DNA from: Spirochaetaceae bacterium
GTDB lineage: Bacteria; Spirochaetota; Spirochaetia; DSM-27196; SLAA01
Direction of reading: 5' to 3'
Length of the DNA: 34,410 nucleotides
NCBI GenBank assembly: GCA_003552185.1
Contig: PUOW01000456.1
Span: 1-34,410 of the forward strand
Below the pieces are notes generated by a model. The model was not told the DNA's origin. It searched no databases and saw only the letters and a program-made list of their open reading frames with translations. How positions within the stretch are numbered: the stretch's first letter is position 1; each line of letters begins with the position of its first letter. A program made the translations under genes and the position numbers. This document shows positions 7,309 through 15,566 of the stretch, piece by piece.

Positions 7309-8931
7309 TTAGAAGCTGTACTCGAGCATAAGGTTCCAACTCGGCCGGTACGCGAACTCTCCGTCAGGCAGCGCGCGCTCGGCCGTTCCGCGGTGGCCGA
7401 CGCGCCACAAAAACGGAGCGGGCGCCCGAACTCCGAAGCCGAGTTCCCATTCCAGACGATGGTCGAGCGCCTCGGTGAGTGCGCCGGCGTCGGACACCGA
7501 GCGGTTCTGCAGGGTGTACGAACCGGCCCCGAGATCGATCACGACGAACTCCGCGAGCCGCAGAAGATAATGCGCTCGAAGGTTAAAGACATGCGGGGCG
7601 AGAAACTCCGTGCCGCTTCCGCGCGGAATGGTGTAGCGTAGCGTCAAGAGCGAATCAACGCGCCGATCGCCGTGCCAACGCTCCGGAAGCATGCCGAGAT
7701 TTCGGTCGCCTCGCACCAAGAGAATATCGAACTCGCGCAGCGCCTCGCGGTCGTCGTCGAATGTCCGAAGCCAGTCCCACCCGAGGCCGGCGGCGAAAAA
7801 GCCGCCTTCGCTGTCCGTTGTGCTTTCCGGGCCGAGGCCGAACACGAGCTCTTGTGAAATCCGCCGATTACGCAGTCCGGTTGAGAGTTCACTGCCGGCG
7901 AACGTGGCCATGGTTCCGAGGTAATAGCGCGACCACGGCCACTCTACGCGGAGTCGCAGTTCGTTCTCGCGGGCGGCTTGCCAGCCCTCCGACCCCACCT
8001 CGGCCGGCAGACCGAAACGAACCCCGACGCGGTCGCTACTGGGGCGCGTGAGGTGGTGCTGCAGAACCTCGGTCGGGATCGGCTGGGGTTCGCGGCCCGG
8101 GGCCGGTCGCCCCGGACGAGAGCTGCTCGCGTCCGATGTCGAGCCGGCTGCGGTCGCGGTGCGGAGTTCGTCGCTGCTCGGGAGATCGTCGACCTCGGTC
8201 ACGTACGCGATTTTTGCCTGCAAGCGAGAGGTCGGCGGCATCACATGCGCGCCGGGATACTCGGCGTAGCGATTCTCGACGCCGGCGCGCTCGAGCCGAT
8301 TGCGCACGTAGTTTATGCCGTCGTAGCGCGCCCGATCCTCACGGGTGCCGATCAGAAACGCCCCGCGGTACCCGCTTTCGCGCATTCGTTGAAGCGTCGC
8401 GTCGTTTACCGGGTATGAAGTGCGCGTGCCGGCCATCACCGCGCCGGCGAAGCGGTCCGGGTTACGAGCCGAGAGCGCCCAGCTGAGATCGCCTCCGAGC
8501 GAGTAGCCCCCTAGATAGACCTCCGAGGGGTTCGCGTTGTAGTTGTCGAAGACTCGGTCGAGATCGGCAAAGAGTCGCTCCTCATACCACTCGACGAAAC
8601 GAACAAAATCCGGAAGATACTCGCTTCGAAGCGGCCGGCCGGCGGGGAACACCAGAATAAACTCGCTTTGCCGCTCGGGATCCAGCCCCATCCGCCGAGC
8701 CATGTGCGAAGCGCGCGCCCCGGTCGGCGGCAATACCACAAAGACCGGGTACTGTCGATCGGAGCGGTAGCCCACCGGAAGCACAACCTCCGCGGAACGG
8801 TCGAAGTATACCGGGCGAACCTGCGACGCAACCGCGGTGGTGGCGGCCGGAAGTACGAGGAGAGCGATAATGATCAGCCACACTCGCGACAGGGAGCCGC
8901 TTCGAGCGGGGTAGCCATACGGGTTATGCAC
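7309..8931 (-). CDS. secreted alpha/beta-hydrolase (esterase) fused to a C-terminal predicted outer-membrane beta-barrel
   Basis: A 540-residue two-part protein. Residues 17-36 form a signal peptide. Residues 40-245 are an alpha/beta-hydrolase of the esterase/feruloyl-esterase-like type: opening strands (YPVFVVLPPTG), nucleophile elbow GGYSLGG with Ser144, a candidate acid near Glu198/Asp199 (GTRED), and His229 in GAHVMP. A Ser/Pro-rich linker covers about 255-285. Residues 300-540 have no enzyme motifs but show alternating hydrophobic/polar strands with aromatic girdle-like residues, and end in LMLEYSF, a C-terminal Phe typical of outer-membrane barrels recognised by BAM. I infer a periplasmic or surface esterase tethered by a barrel of perhaps 8-12 strands. 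The start is GTG 8931 behind a weak AGAGA. It begins 18 nt after the dus stop on the same strand. The substrate is unknown. Confidence 0.7.
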   Translation of the reverse strand: MHNPYGYPARSGSLSRVWLIIIALLVLPAATTAVASQVRPVYFDRSAEVVLPVGYRSDRQYPVFVVLPPTGARASHMARRMGLDPERQSEFILVFPAGRPLRSEYLPDFVRFVEWYEERLFADLDRVFDNYNANPSEVYLGGYSLGGDLSWALSARNPDRFAGAVMAGTRTSYPVNDATLQRMRESGYRGAFLIGTREDRARYDGINYVRNRLERAGVENRYAEYPGAHVMPPTSRLQAKIAYVTEVDDLPSSDELRTATAAGSTSDASSSRPGRPAPGREPQPIPTEVLQHHLTRPSSDRVGVRFGLPAEVGSEGWQAARENELRLRVEWPWSRYYLGTMATFAGSELSTGLRNRRISQELVFGLGPESTTDSEGGFFAAGLGWDWLRTFDDDREALREFDILLVRGDRNLGMLPERWHGDRRVDSLLTLRYTIPRGSGTEFLAPHVFNLRAHYLLRLAEFVVIDLGAGSYTLQNRSVSDAGALTEALDHRLEWELGFGVRAPAPFLWRVGHRGTAERALPDGEFAYRPSWNLMLEYSF

Positions 8932-8949
8932 GATATCTCTACTATAGCA

Positions 8950-10035
8950 CTATAGCCCATGTCGCGACGGCGTCACACCCGACGCGTGTCGAGCTTTGTC
9001 GAACTCGCCGAGCTCGCCGAGCTCGCAAAGCGCAACGTCGGAACCGGCGCCGACGCCCGGGAACCGCTCCTCGGGATGCTGCTCGAGGTATTCGTGTACC
9101 TGCATTCGGATTTCGGCAAGTGAGGCGCATTTCTTTAGCGTCTGAAACAGGCGCGCACCCCAGCGTAGCGGCTGGGTGTAGTACTGAAAGAAGCGCTTGG
9201 CGCGGGTGGCGTGAAACTCGGGCGGCTGGTGCTGCACCAGGAGTTCGAGGAACCGGTCGGCTGCAACTCGGCGATCGACCTCTATCCGCCGGCCGCGCGC
9301 GTGCGCGAAGATCCACGGTGAGCGTATCGCCTCGCGGCCGATCATCACCGCGGCCGGCCGGAACCGGTCGATTCTTCGGTGAAGTAGCTCCACGCTCGTG
9401 ACGCCGCCGGAGGCGTTCACCGGCACCGGTACCCGTTCCTGCAGCTCGGCGATGAAACGCCAATCGGCCGGACGCGACTCCGGCTCGCTGCGGGTCTTGG
9501 GATGCAGCGTGATCTCATCGAGGCCTTCACGACAAAGCGCTTCGGCGAACTCCGCGACCGGTTCGACCGCGCGCCGCTCGCCGAGTCGCAGCTTAACCGA
9601 GAGCTTTGCGCGCGGTGCGGTCGCGCGCGCCGCCGCCACGGCGCGCCGAGCCTCATCCGGCCGCTGCATCCAGGCTATCCCGCCGCCGCCTCGCGCGATA
9701 TGCGGAGCGCTGCAGCCCATGTTCAGATCGATCCCCAGCGCGCCAAGCTCGGCCACCTCGGCCGCCACCCGCGCGATCGCCTCGGCGTCCCGGAACAGAA
9801 ACTGGTAGATCGTGCGTTCCGGCGCGGGCTGCAGATCGAGGTACCAGCTCCTGAACTCGCTGTGAGCCGTGATCGCCTCGGCGCTGATCATCTCGGTGTA
9901 GTAGCGGTCGCACCCACCGTACTCCTCTATGAGATGTCGTACCCCGGCGTGGGTGAGCGTAACCATCGGTGCGAGGTAAAGCGGCGTTTCAGGACCCTGC
10001 GGTCGGGTAGCGGTGTGAGGTGCATCACGGCTCAT
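8950..10035 (-). CDS. tRNA-dihydrouridine synthase (Dus family)
   Basis: A 361-residue flavin enzyme of the Dus family, which reduces uridines in tRNA D-loops using FMN and NADPH. The N-terminal LYLAPMVTLTHAGVR strand-turn is the family's FMN-contact start. The catalytic cysteine is Cys108 in DLNMGCSAPHI; the usual residue after GC is Pro, here Ser. LSVKLRLG, EITLHPKT, VNASGGV and VMIGREAIRSPWIF follow in the order expected of the TIM barrel and its phosphate-binding end. The subgroup (DusA, B or C) cannot be assigned with confidence. The C-terminus has a short Leu-Gly-Glu repeat (LCELGELGEF) and a basic tail. ATG 10035 lies 11 nt from the -10 box of a good promoter, with no Shine-Dalgarno. 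The esterase gene follows 18 nt after. Confidence 0.88.
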   Translation of the reverse strand: MSRDAPHTATRPQGPETPLYLAPMVTLTHAGVRHLIEEYGGCDRYYTEMISAEAITAHSEFRSWYLDLQPAPERTIYQFLFRDAEAIARVAAEVAELGALGIDLNMGCSAPHIARGGGGIAWMQRPDEARRAVAAARATAPRAKLSVKLRLGERRAVEPVAEFAEALCREGLDEITLHPKTRSEPESRPADWRFIAELQERVPVPVNASGGVTSVELLHRRIDRFRPAAVMIGREAIRSPWIFAHARGRRIEVDRRVAADRFLELLVQHQPPEFHATRAKRFFQYYTQPLRWGARLFQTLKKCASLAEIRMQVHEYLEQHPEERFPGVGAGSDVALCELGELGEFDKARHASGVTPSRHGL

Positions 10036-10046
10036 GAGTACGTGAC

Positions 10047-10075
10047 ATCGTAGCGTCTGCTTGTCGCTCGATCAA
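10047..10075 (-). promoter_or_regulatory. predicted promoter of dus
   Basis: On the minus strand: TTGATC (10070-10075), a 17-nt spacer, TACGAT (10047-10052), then 11 nt to the ATG at 10035. The boxes are nearly identical to those before murC (TTGATA / TACGAT). No Shine-Dalgarno lies between the -10 box and the start codon, so the predicted leader is about 5 nt. Confidence 0.6.
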
Positions 10076-10106
10076 GTCCGGCTTCTGTCGGTAGCCTCCG
10101 GCCGAC

Positions 10107-10140
10107 ACTGAGTACGACACTGAGTCACTGAGGAACTGAG
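10107..10140 (+). repeat. four ACTGAG iterons upstream of fprA
   Basis: ACTGAG occurs four times in one direction within 34 bp (10107, 10119, 10127, 10135; spacings 12, 8 and 8). The array ends 13 bp before the -35 box of the predicted fprA promoter, a position suited to activator or repressor binding. It is too short and irregular to be a CRISPR array. Confidence 0.5.
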
Positions 10141-10153
10141 TAACGCGTTGTCC

Positions 10154-10182
10154 TTGAAATTGTCGCGTGGCGGTATTATTCT
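10154..10182 (+). promoter_or_regulatory. predicted promoter of fprA
   Basis: TTGAAA (10154-10159), 17 nt, TATTCT (10177-10182). The start codon is 21 nt further on, with GAGGA (10193-10197) in between, so this transcript should carry a short conventional leader. An overlapping alternative -10 (TATTAT at 10174) has a poor 14-nt spacer. Confidence 0.55.
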
Positions 10183-10203
10183 CACAGCAAGCGAGGAACT
10201 ACT

Positions 10204-11448
10204 ATGCGAACCACAAAAGTAACCGACGGAATTTATCGTCTATCGGCCAACGTCCATGACATTCTCTTCGAAGGCTTCTGGCCGATTCCGAACGGCGTAT
10301 CGCTCAATTCCTACGTTGTGAAGGGCGAGAAGTGCGCGATTATCGACGGCGTGTGCGACTGGGACGGCGTTCCCGAGACCTTGTTCGCGCAGCTCGATGA
10401 AATGCAGGTCAAACTCGAGGATATCGATTACGTGATCATCAATCATATGGAGCCCGATCACTCCGGCTGGCTGGACGCGTTCCGTAAGCTTCGTGGCGAG
10501 TTCACGGTGTACTGCAGTGAGCGCGCGAAGCCGTTGCTCGAGGCGTTTTACGGCATTGTCGACAACGTACACACCGTGAAGTCGGGCGACACGCTCGACC
10601 TCGGCGACGGTCGGGTACTGGCATTCGAAGATATTCCAAACGTACACTGGCCCGAGACGATGGCGACCTACGACACCAAGAGTAAGACGCTCTTCCCCTG
10701 CGACGCGTTCGGCTCGTTCGGCGCGGTCTCGGACGACGCCCCGTACGACGACACGCTGCAGGAAGAGCACATTGAGTTCTTCGAGCGCGAGATGGAGCGC
10801 TACTACGCGAACATCGTCTCGGCGTTTTCGGCGCCCACTCAGAAAGCGATCGAGAAGGTCGACGCACTTGATGTGCGGATTATCGCTCCGGGCCACGGCA
10901 TTGTGTGGCGCCGCGATCCGCAGCGCGTGGTCCGCGACTATAAGCGCCTCACCTCGTACGCGAAGGGGCCGGCGAAGCCCGAGGTCACGGTTGTGTGGGG
11001 AAGCATGTACGGCATGACCGAGCAAGCGGTAAGACCCTTGGTAGACGCAATCGAGGCTGAAGGTGTGCCGACGCACGTTCACCGCGTTCCGGAGACCGGG
11101 CTGAGTTTCGTGCTCGAGTCGGCGCTGCAGTGTTCCGGCATCGTGCTCGGGATGCCTACCTACGAGTACAAGATGTTCCCCCCGATGGCGGCCGCGCTCG
11201 ACGAGATCGGTAAGAAGAAGATCCAGAACCGCGTCTGCTTGCGCTTCGGGTCGTACGGCTGGTCCGGCGGCGCGCAGAAGGAGCTCGATGAGATCAATGA
11301 ACGACTCAAGATGAACTGGAAGTTCATAGAGCCGGTCGAGTTTCACGGACGTCCGCGCGAAAACGATATCGAAACGCTCAAGGAGCGAGGCCGTGAGCTC
11401 GCGCGCGCGGTGAAGGAGTGGTCACTCGGTGCGCGTCCCGCGAAATGA
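10204..11448 (+). CDS. fprA: flavodiiron protein (FprA/Roo-type O2 or NO reductase)
   Basis: A 414-residue cytoplasmic class A flavodiiron protein, which reduces O2 to water or NO to N2O and so protects anaerobes from brief exposure. The N-terminal metallo-beta-lactamase-like half keeps all diiron ligands: His81, Glu83 and Asp85 in HMEPDH, His148 in NVHWPETM, Asp167 in PCDAFG and His231 in APGHGIVW. The C-terminal flavodoxin half starts near residue 260 with the FMN phosphate loop WGSMYGMTEQ and ends with SYGWSGGA. Electrons would come from a rubredoxin or a flavorubredoxin reductase, neither encoded here. It has its own promoter and upstream iterons. The pseudouridine synthase gene follows 12 nt later. 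A hemerythrin chemoreceptor lies just beyond, pointing to an oxygen-response neighbourhood. Confidence 0.96.
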   Translation: MRTTKVTDGIYRLSANVHDILFEGFWPIPNGVSLNSYVVKGEKCAIIDGVCDWDGVPETLFAQLDEMQVKLEDIDYVIINHMEPDHSGWLDAFRKLRGEFTVYCSERAKPLLEAFYGIVDNVHTVKSGDTLDLGDGRVLAFEDIPNVHWPETMATYDTKSKTLFPCDAFGSFGAVSDDAPYDDTLQEEHIEFFEREMERYYANIVSAFSAPTQKAIEKVDALDVRIIAPGHGIVWRRDPQRVVRDYKRLTSYAKGPAKPEVTVVWGSMYGMTEQAVRPLVDAIEAEGVPTHVHRVPETGLSFVLESALQCSGIVLGMPTYEYKMFPPMAAALDEIGKKKIQNRVCLRFGSYGWSGGAQKELDEINERLKMNWKFIEPVEFHGRPRENDIETLKERGRELARAVKEWSLGARPAK

Positions 11449-11460
11449 GTAAGGCACGCG

Positions 11461-12198
11461 GTGGGTGATCGTGACCTGGAGCACGGGCTCCGTGTTGTGT
11501 TCGAGGATGAGTATCTCGTGGTGCTCGATAAGCCGGCCGAGCTCATGGTGCACCAAAACGAGTTCGAGCGCCACGAGCCCACCTGTCTCGGCATCCTGCA
11601 GAAGCAGTACGGCGCGCGTTTCTTCACGGTGCACCGGCTCGACCGGAAGACATCGGGGCTCTTAGTGTTTGCGCGAAGCGCCGAGGTCGCCGGGACGCTT
11701 TCTAAGCTCTTTCGCTCTTTGGAACTGGAAAAACGCTACCTCGCGCTCGTACACGGCCGGCCGCAACCCGACCACGGCACGATCGACCGGCCGCTGAAGA
11801 AGCGCCAAGGCAGGCGTGGGCAAACCGACGCCGTGACGCGATATCGTGTTCTTGCTGCAGGGCTGCTTGATCTCGAGGTGTTGTCGTCCGACGACGCAGC
11901 GGTTTCAATTCTCGAACTAGAGCTCGTCACCGGCCGACAGCATCAGGCGCGCCTGCATACGCGCGCGCTCGGCAGCCCGATCGTCGGCGACCGCCGCTAC
12001 GGACATCGCCGATTCAACCATGTGATCGAGGATCACTTCGGTGCTCGTGATTTGTTTCTGCACGCCGCGTTACTGCGGTTTCGACACCCCGTAACGGGTG
12101 AGCAACTCGAGTGCACGCTACCGGTGCCGGCCGCATGGGCGCCGGTTTTGGCGGCGGCGGGGCTGGAACCGGCCGAGCTCCGTGGCGGAGCCTGCTAA
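11461..12198 (+). CDS. RluA-family pseudouridine synthase
   Basis: A 245-residue RNA pseudouridine synthase that isomerises uridine in rRNA or tRNA. The catalytic motif is [15 protein letters not shown] with Asp61. The leading strands [19 protein letters not shown] and the late [10 protein letters not shown] segment (usually GRTHQIR) also match the family. It lacks the N-terminal S4 RNA-binding domain of RluD, so it is a compact form like RluA or TruC; which site it modifies is not predictable. The start is GTG 11461 with AAGG six bases upstream; no ATG fits. It is 12 nt behind fprA and probably co-transcribed with it. The stop overlaps the stop of the opposite-strand chemoreceptor gene by three bases. 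Confidence 0.9.
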   Translation: MGDRDLEHGLRVVFEDEYLVVLDKPAELMVHQNEFERHEPTCLGILQKQYGARFFTVHRLDRKTSGLLVFARSAEVAGTLSKLFRSLELEKRYLALVHGRPQPDHGTIDRPLKKRQGRRGQTDAVTRYRVLAAGLLDLEVLSSDDAAVSILELELVTGRQHQARLHTRALGSPIVGDRRYGHRRFNHVIEDHFGARDLFLHAALLRFRHPVTGEQLECTLPVPAAWAPVLAAAGLEPAELRGGAC

Positions 12199-14057
12199 AC
12201 CGCGCCCGCTTCCTCTCCCGTTGCGGTGCTGTTTTGTGTCTCGCGCTCAAGGAACGGCTCAACCGGCTTGTCTGCGAAGAACGAGCGATACCGTTTGTCG
12301 CACTGCTTGATATGATCAAGCAGCCAACTGCGCAGTAGCTGCAAGGTCTCCAACACAACCGAGATGCTGCCCTGTTCGTAGCGGCGCTTGAGTTCCTCAA
12401 CTCGCTCCACGAGTTCGGCGTGTTGCTGCTTGTGATGCTCGCACTCGGGATACCCAAACTGCTCGAACGCGCGTTCCTCGCACCCGAAATGATAGCCCGC
12501 GTATTCGGTCAAACGCTCGAGAATAGGACCCACATCGGCTTCTCCTCGCTCTTCCTGTACCGCGAGGTAGAGCTCGTTCAGCATATTAATGATGTTCTGG
12601 TGGTGCGCGTTGAAGGTTTCAACCGATACCGAGAGTTCATCGGTCCAGGACATCACCTTGTCGGCGTGCGTCCACTGCTCCGCCACCTGCAGTGCACCGA
12701 GGGAGTTACCGATCTGATGAACCTGTTCCTCGTTGTGCATCGCGAGCCCGGCCGCGCGTTCCACCGAGGTACGTAACGCGTCGGTGGCGCTGCGGATGTG
12801 CTCGGTCTTTTGCTGAATCTCGCGACTGAAGCCCTGTAGATTGGCGAACTGTTCTCGCGCTTGGTTCGACTCGCGGTCGATCGCGTCGGAGCGCTCCTGG
12901 ATCTCGTGAATCGAGTTGTTGAGCACCTCCAGCGCCGAGAGCGTTTGAGCGCTGCCCTCGCGTTGCTCTACCATGGCGCTCTTGATGTGTTGCTGGAGAT
13001 CGTTTGCCGAGTGAATACTGCTGAGGACTCGTTCAAACGCCCTCTCGGTGCGGCCGAACGACTGCACCATGTCGTCGATTCGGTTTTTAACCTCTTTGAG
13101 CTCGCGCGCCGTTTCGCCCGCTTGCCCCGAGGAGCGTTGTGCGAGTTCGCGGATCTCGTCCGCGACAACGGCAAACCCTGCGCCGGCTGAGCCGGCGTGA
13201 GCCGCCTCGATCGCGGCGTTCATCGCGAGTAGATTTGTCTGCGCCGCGATATGCAAGATAACCGAGTTGGCCTCGAGCAGTGTTTCGGATTGCTCGGCTA
13301 TTTGTTTGATCTCGGAGGTAACCTTCGCGAGTTCCTGCTTTCCGTCCTCGGCGGTTGATACAAGCCCGGCAAACTCCTTCTCGAGGTTTTCGGTATGATC
13401 GGTGACCGAAGAGATGCTTTGAATCATCTCCTCAACCGCCGCGGAAGACTCGGTGGTCGCCGAGGTTTGCTCCGAGATCTCGTGGTTGAGATTGCTGATG
13501 TTGGTGCTGATCTCGCTCACGGCTTCCCCGGAGGTATCGAGCCCCTCGAGCTGGCGGCGAATATTGTCGTCGGTGTCACGAATACTGTCGGCAATCCGGT
13601 TCAGTTCTCCGGTGGTCTTGAAAAGCGTTTCTCGTAGCTCGGTCATGCTCTCGCCGGCCGATGAGCTACCGCCCTTAATGGTGCCGAGAACACCGCCGAG
13701 CTTCTCGACAAAATGGTCGATACGTGCCGCCGGCGTGCCGAGTATCTTGTGATGAGAAGGCTCGAAAACGGAGTGAAACTCACGCTCTCCGTTCTCGATC
13801 TCCGCGAACGCGGTGCTCAGCTCTACAAGCGAGCGCTGCGCACCGGCGAGACGCCCATGAACTACAAGTGCGGCTGCGAGCGCGACCACGAGCGCAGCCC
13901 CTCCCGCGGCAAGGGTGAGCCTAAGCGCGTCTACCGACGGAATCTCGTTTGCCAAGGCAAAGCCGAACACAACCGCCCCGATCGTGACCGTCCCGAGCGC
14001 AAGAATCGCGAGCAGCGGATAGACCGCACGACGTTGAAGATTAGGTGTAGAACTCAT
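12195..14057 (-). CDS. methyl-accepting chemotaxis protein with C-terminal bacteriohemerythrin domain
   Basis: A 620-residue receptor. Two membrane helices (about 12-37 and 46-67) are joined by a loop of only about ten residues, so there is no extracytoplasmic ligand domain. A long coiled coil follows, with the MCP hairpin tip intact ([33 protein letters not shown]; about 270-306). Residues 460-595 form a hemerythrin domain with all seven diiron ligands placed as in the family: His486, His523, Glu527, His542, His546, His582 and Asp587 (HFGCEE, HHKQQH, HIKQCD). The sensing end is therefore the cytoplasmic C-terminus, probably binding O2 or NO, as proposed for DcrH of Desulfovibrio. ATG 14057 is chosen over GTG 14075. 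It lies convergent to fprA-rlu, which encodes an O2/NO reductase. Confidence 0.95.
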   Translation of the reverse strand: MSSTPNLQRRAVYPLLAILALGTVTIGAVVFGFALANEIPSVDALRLTLAAGGAALVVALAAALVVHGRLAGAQRSLVELSTAFAEIENGEREFHSVFEPSHHKILGTPAARIDHFVEKLGGVLGTIKGGSSSAGESMTELRETLFKTTGELNRIADSIRDTDDNIRRQLEGLDTSGEAVSEISTNISNLNHEISEQTSATTESSAAVEEMIQSISSVTDHTENLEKEFAGLVSTAEDGKQELAKVTSEIKQIAEQSETLLEANSVILHIAAQTNLLAMNAAIEAAHAGSAGAGFAVVADEIRELAQRSSGQAGETARELKEVKNRIDDMVQSFGRTERAFERVLSSIHSANDLQQHIKSAMVEQREGSAQTLSALEVLNNSIHEIQERSDAIDRESNQAREQFANLQGFSREIQQKTEHIRSATDALRTSVERAAGLAMHNEEQVHQIGNSLGALQVAEQWTHADKVMSWTDELSVSVETFNAHHQNIINMLNELYLAVQEERGEADVGPILERLTEYAGYHFGCEERAFEQFGYPECEHHKQQHAELVERVEELKRRYEQGSISVVLETLQLLRSWLLDHIKQCDKRYRSFFADKPVEPFLERETQNSTATGEEAGAV

Positions 14058-14070
14058 AGGATGTAATCCT
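14058..14070 (-). promoter_or_regulatory. dyad overlapping the chemoreceptor ribosome site
   Basis: AGGAT-GTA-ATCCT (14058-14070) is a perfect inverted repeat ending directly against the start codon. The AGGA on the minus strand, the only Shine-Dalgarno candidate, lies in one arm. A small hairpin or a bound repressor could block initiation here; the five-base arms may also be chance. Confidence 0.3.
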
Positions 14071-14099
14071 AACACAGACCGACCGGTTTCGTCGCGAGT

Positions 14100-14123
14100 G
14101 TCGTGCAGCCCGTCGTGCAGCCC
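14100..14123 (+). repeat. tandem 12-mer duplication
   Basis: GTCGTGCAGCCC occurs twice back to back, with a partial third copy (GTGCAGG) after it. It lies in the divergent region between the chemoreceptor and PHP lipoprotein genes. No function is evident; replication slippage is enough to explain it. Confidence 0.5.
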
Positions 14124-14201
14124 GTGCAGGTTCGCGGGAAGTACGGCGGAGATGAGAGGTATGGGGTGCTGGAGAAAACGGTTTTCGCTCGAGATCCGGT
14201 C

Positions 14202-15293
14202 ATGGCGATGAGCCGGTTTCGCCGGAGCCGGGCGTTATTGATCGTGGCCTTAGCTGTGTTGCCGACGGTGGTGCAGGCGTGCCGTTCAACGGTGGAGCCC
14301 ACGGTGCCGGAACCGCCGGAGCCGATCAGCGAGGTATTGTCGCCGGCGCGGCCGGATGCCGTCCTGCAGAATCCGTATTCCGCGGTGGAGTGGGGAAGCG
14401 CAGAGCAACATAAGGCCAACCTTCACACGCATACGCGCAACAGCGACGGATGGCACGGCGTGCGGCGGGTGATCGACGAGTACCGTGAAGCGGGCTACAG
14501 TATTCTCTCGATCACCGACCACAACTACGTCACCTGGCCCTGGATAGAGTACGGTCGTGACCCCGAGGAGTTGGGCATGGTCGCGATTAAGGGCAACGAG
14601 ATCTCGGACACGCACCATCTCGGGAGCTACTTCAGCGAGTATAACATCAACGGGCGCACCTATCGTCCGTTTATCGGACGTATGGGCTTGCCGCCGACCG
14701 CGGTAACCGAAGAGGAGGTGCTGGACGGCATCGCCGCGAAGGGCGGGCTCTCGGTTCTTTTTCACCCGGGTCGTTACGATTACCCGGCCGAGTGGTATGC
14801 GGCGCTTTATCGAGCGTATGATCACCTTGTGGGTCTCGAGGTGGTGAACCAAAACGATCGCTACGCAATGGACCGCGCGCTATGGGACGAGATCCTCACC
14901 GAACTGATGCCGCAGCGGCCCGTCTGGGGGTTCGCGAACGACGATTTTCACCGGATGGCGCATTTCGGGGGAGCGTATAACGTCTTTCCGCTCGAGGAGG
15001 CGACAGAGTCGGCGGTTCGCCGAGCGATGGAGACCGGGAGCTTTTACTTCAAAAACGGCGGTGGCGCGCCCGCGATTGCCGAGGTTCTCCACGACCGAGC
15101 GGCCGGAACGCTCACGGTGCGCGGGACGGGAGAGTACACCGTTAGGTGGGTTTCCGACGGCCGCTATATCGCGCAGGGTGCAGTGATCCCGTACCGTGAA
15201 ACACCCAACCTCGGCAGCTACCTTCGGGCGGAACTCTACGGCCCGAACGGCGTTGCGTATACCAACCCGTTCGGGATTTGTGTTGATTCGTAG
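14202..15293 (+). CDS. PHP-domain phosphoesterase lipoprotein
   Basis: A 363-residue protein with a basic, hydrophobic N-terminus ending in VVQAC (Cys27), a plausible but imperfect lipobox, then a Pro/Glu-rich linker. The rest is a PHP (polymerase and histidinol phosphatase) metal-dependent hydrolase: [11 protein letters not shown] (His75, His77), SITDHN (Asp106, His107), KGNEIS (Glu133), LFHPGR and a final ANDDFH. These are the usual PHP metal ligands, so a phosphoesterase acting outside the cytoplasm is likely; the substrate is unknown. A C-terminal beta-rich tail of about 80 residues follows. The frame is open from 14103, but that part has no conserved sequence. ATG 14202 (or 14208) puts the signal at the N-terminus. 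Neither has a strong ribosome site. Confidence 0.85.
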   Translation: MAMSRFRRSRALLIVALAVLPTVVQACRSTVEPTVPEPPEPISEVLSPARPDAVLQNPYSAVEWGSAEQHKANLHTHTRNSDGWHGVRRVIDEYREAGYSILSITDHNYVTWPWIEYGRDPEELGMVAIKGNEISDTHHLGSYFSEYNINGRTYRPFIGRMGLPPTAVTEEEVLDGIAAKGGLSVLFHPGRYDYPAEWYAALYRAYDHLVGLEVVNQNDRYAMDRALWDEILTELMPQRPVWGFANDDFHRMAHFGGAYNVFPLEEATESAVRRAMETGSFYFKNGGGAPAIAEVLHDRAAGTLTVRGTGEYTVRWVSDGRYIAQGAVIPYRETPNLGSYLRAELYGPNGVAYTNPFGICVDS

Positions 15294-15318
15294 CGAGGGG
15301 TGCCGACGGGAATGATAC

Positions 15319-15392
<74 letters not shown>

Positions 15393-15407
15393 TCTTGAAT
15401 AGCCTGC

Positions 15408-15436
15408 ATGATGCCCGAAAATATTTCCGCCGTCAA
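15408..15436 (-). promoter_or_regulatory. predicted tRNA promoter
   Basis: On the minus strand: TTGACG (15431-15436), 17 nt, CATCAT (15408-15413), then 15 nt to the tRNA 5' end. The expected leader is about 8 nt, usual for a single tRNA gene. Confidence 0.45.
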
Positions 15437-15566
15437 CTGGCCGCGCGCAGGCGCAGCTCAGGCGATGCGTACCTGTGGGATGCGTAACTGTTGCTTGACG
15501 GTTCCCGGTTTATGGCGACACACTAGAGCATAGTGGTATTAAACTACACAGGCGAGGAGGTTTCGC

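Noticed and set aside
10107-10140. CRISPR-like array
   Set aside because: The unit is only six bases with 2-6 nt between copies, far too small for CRISPR repeats and spacers.
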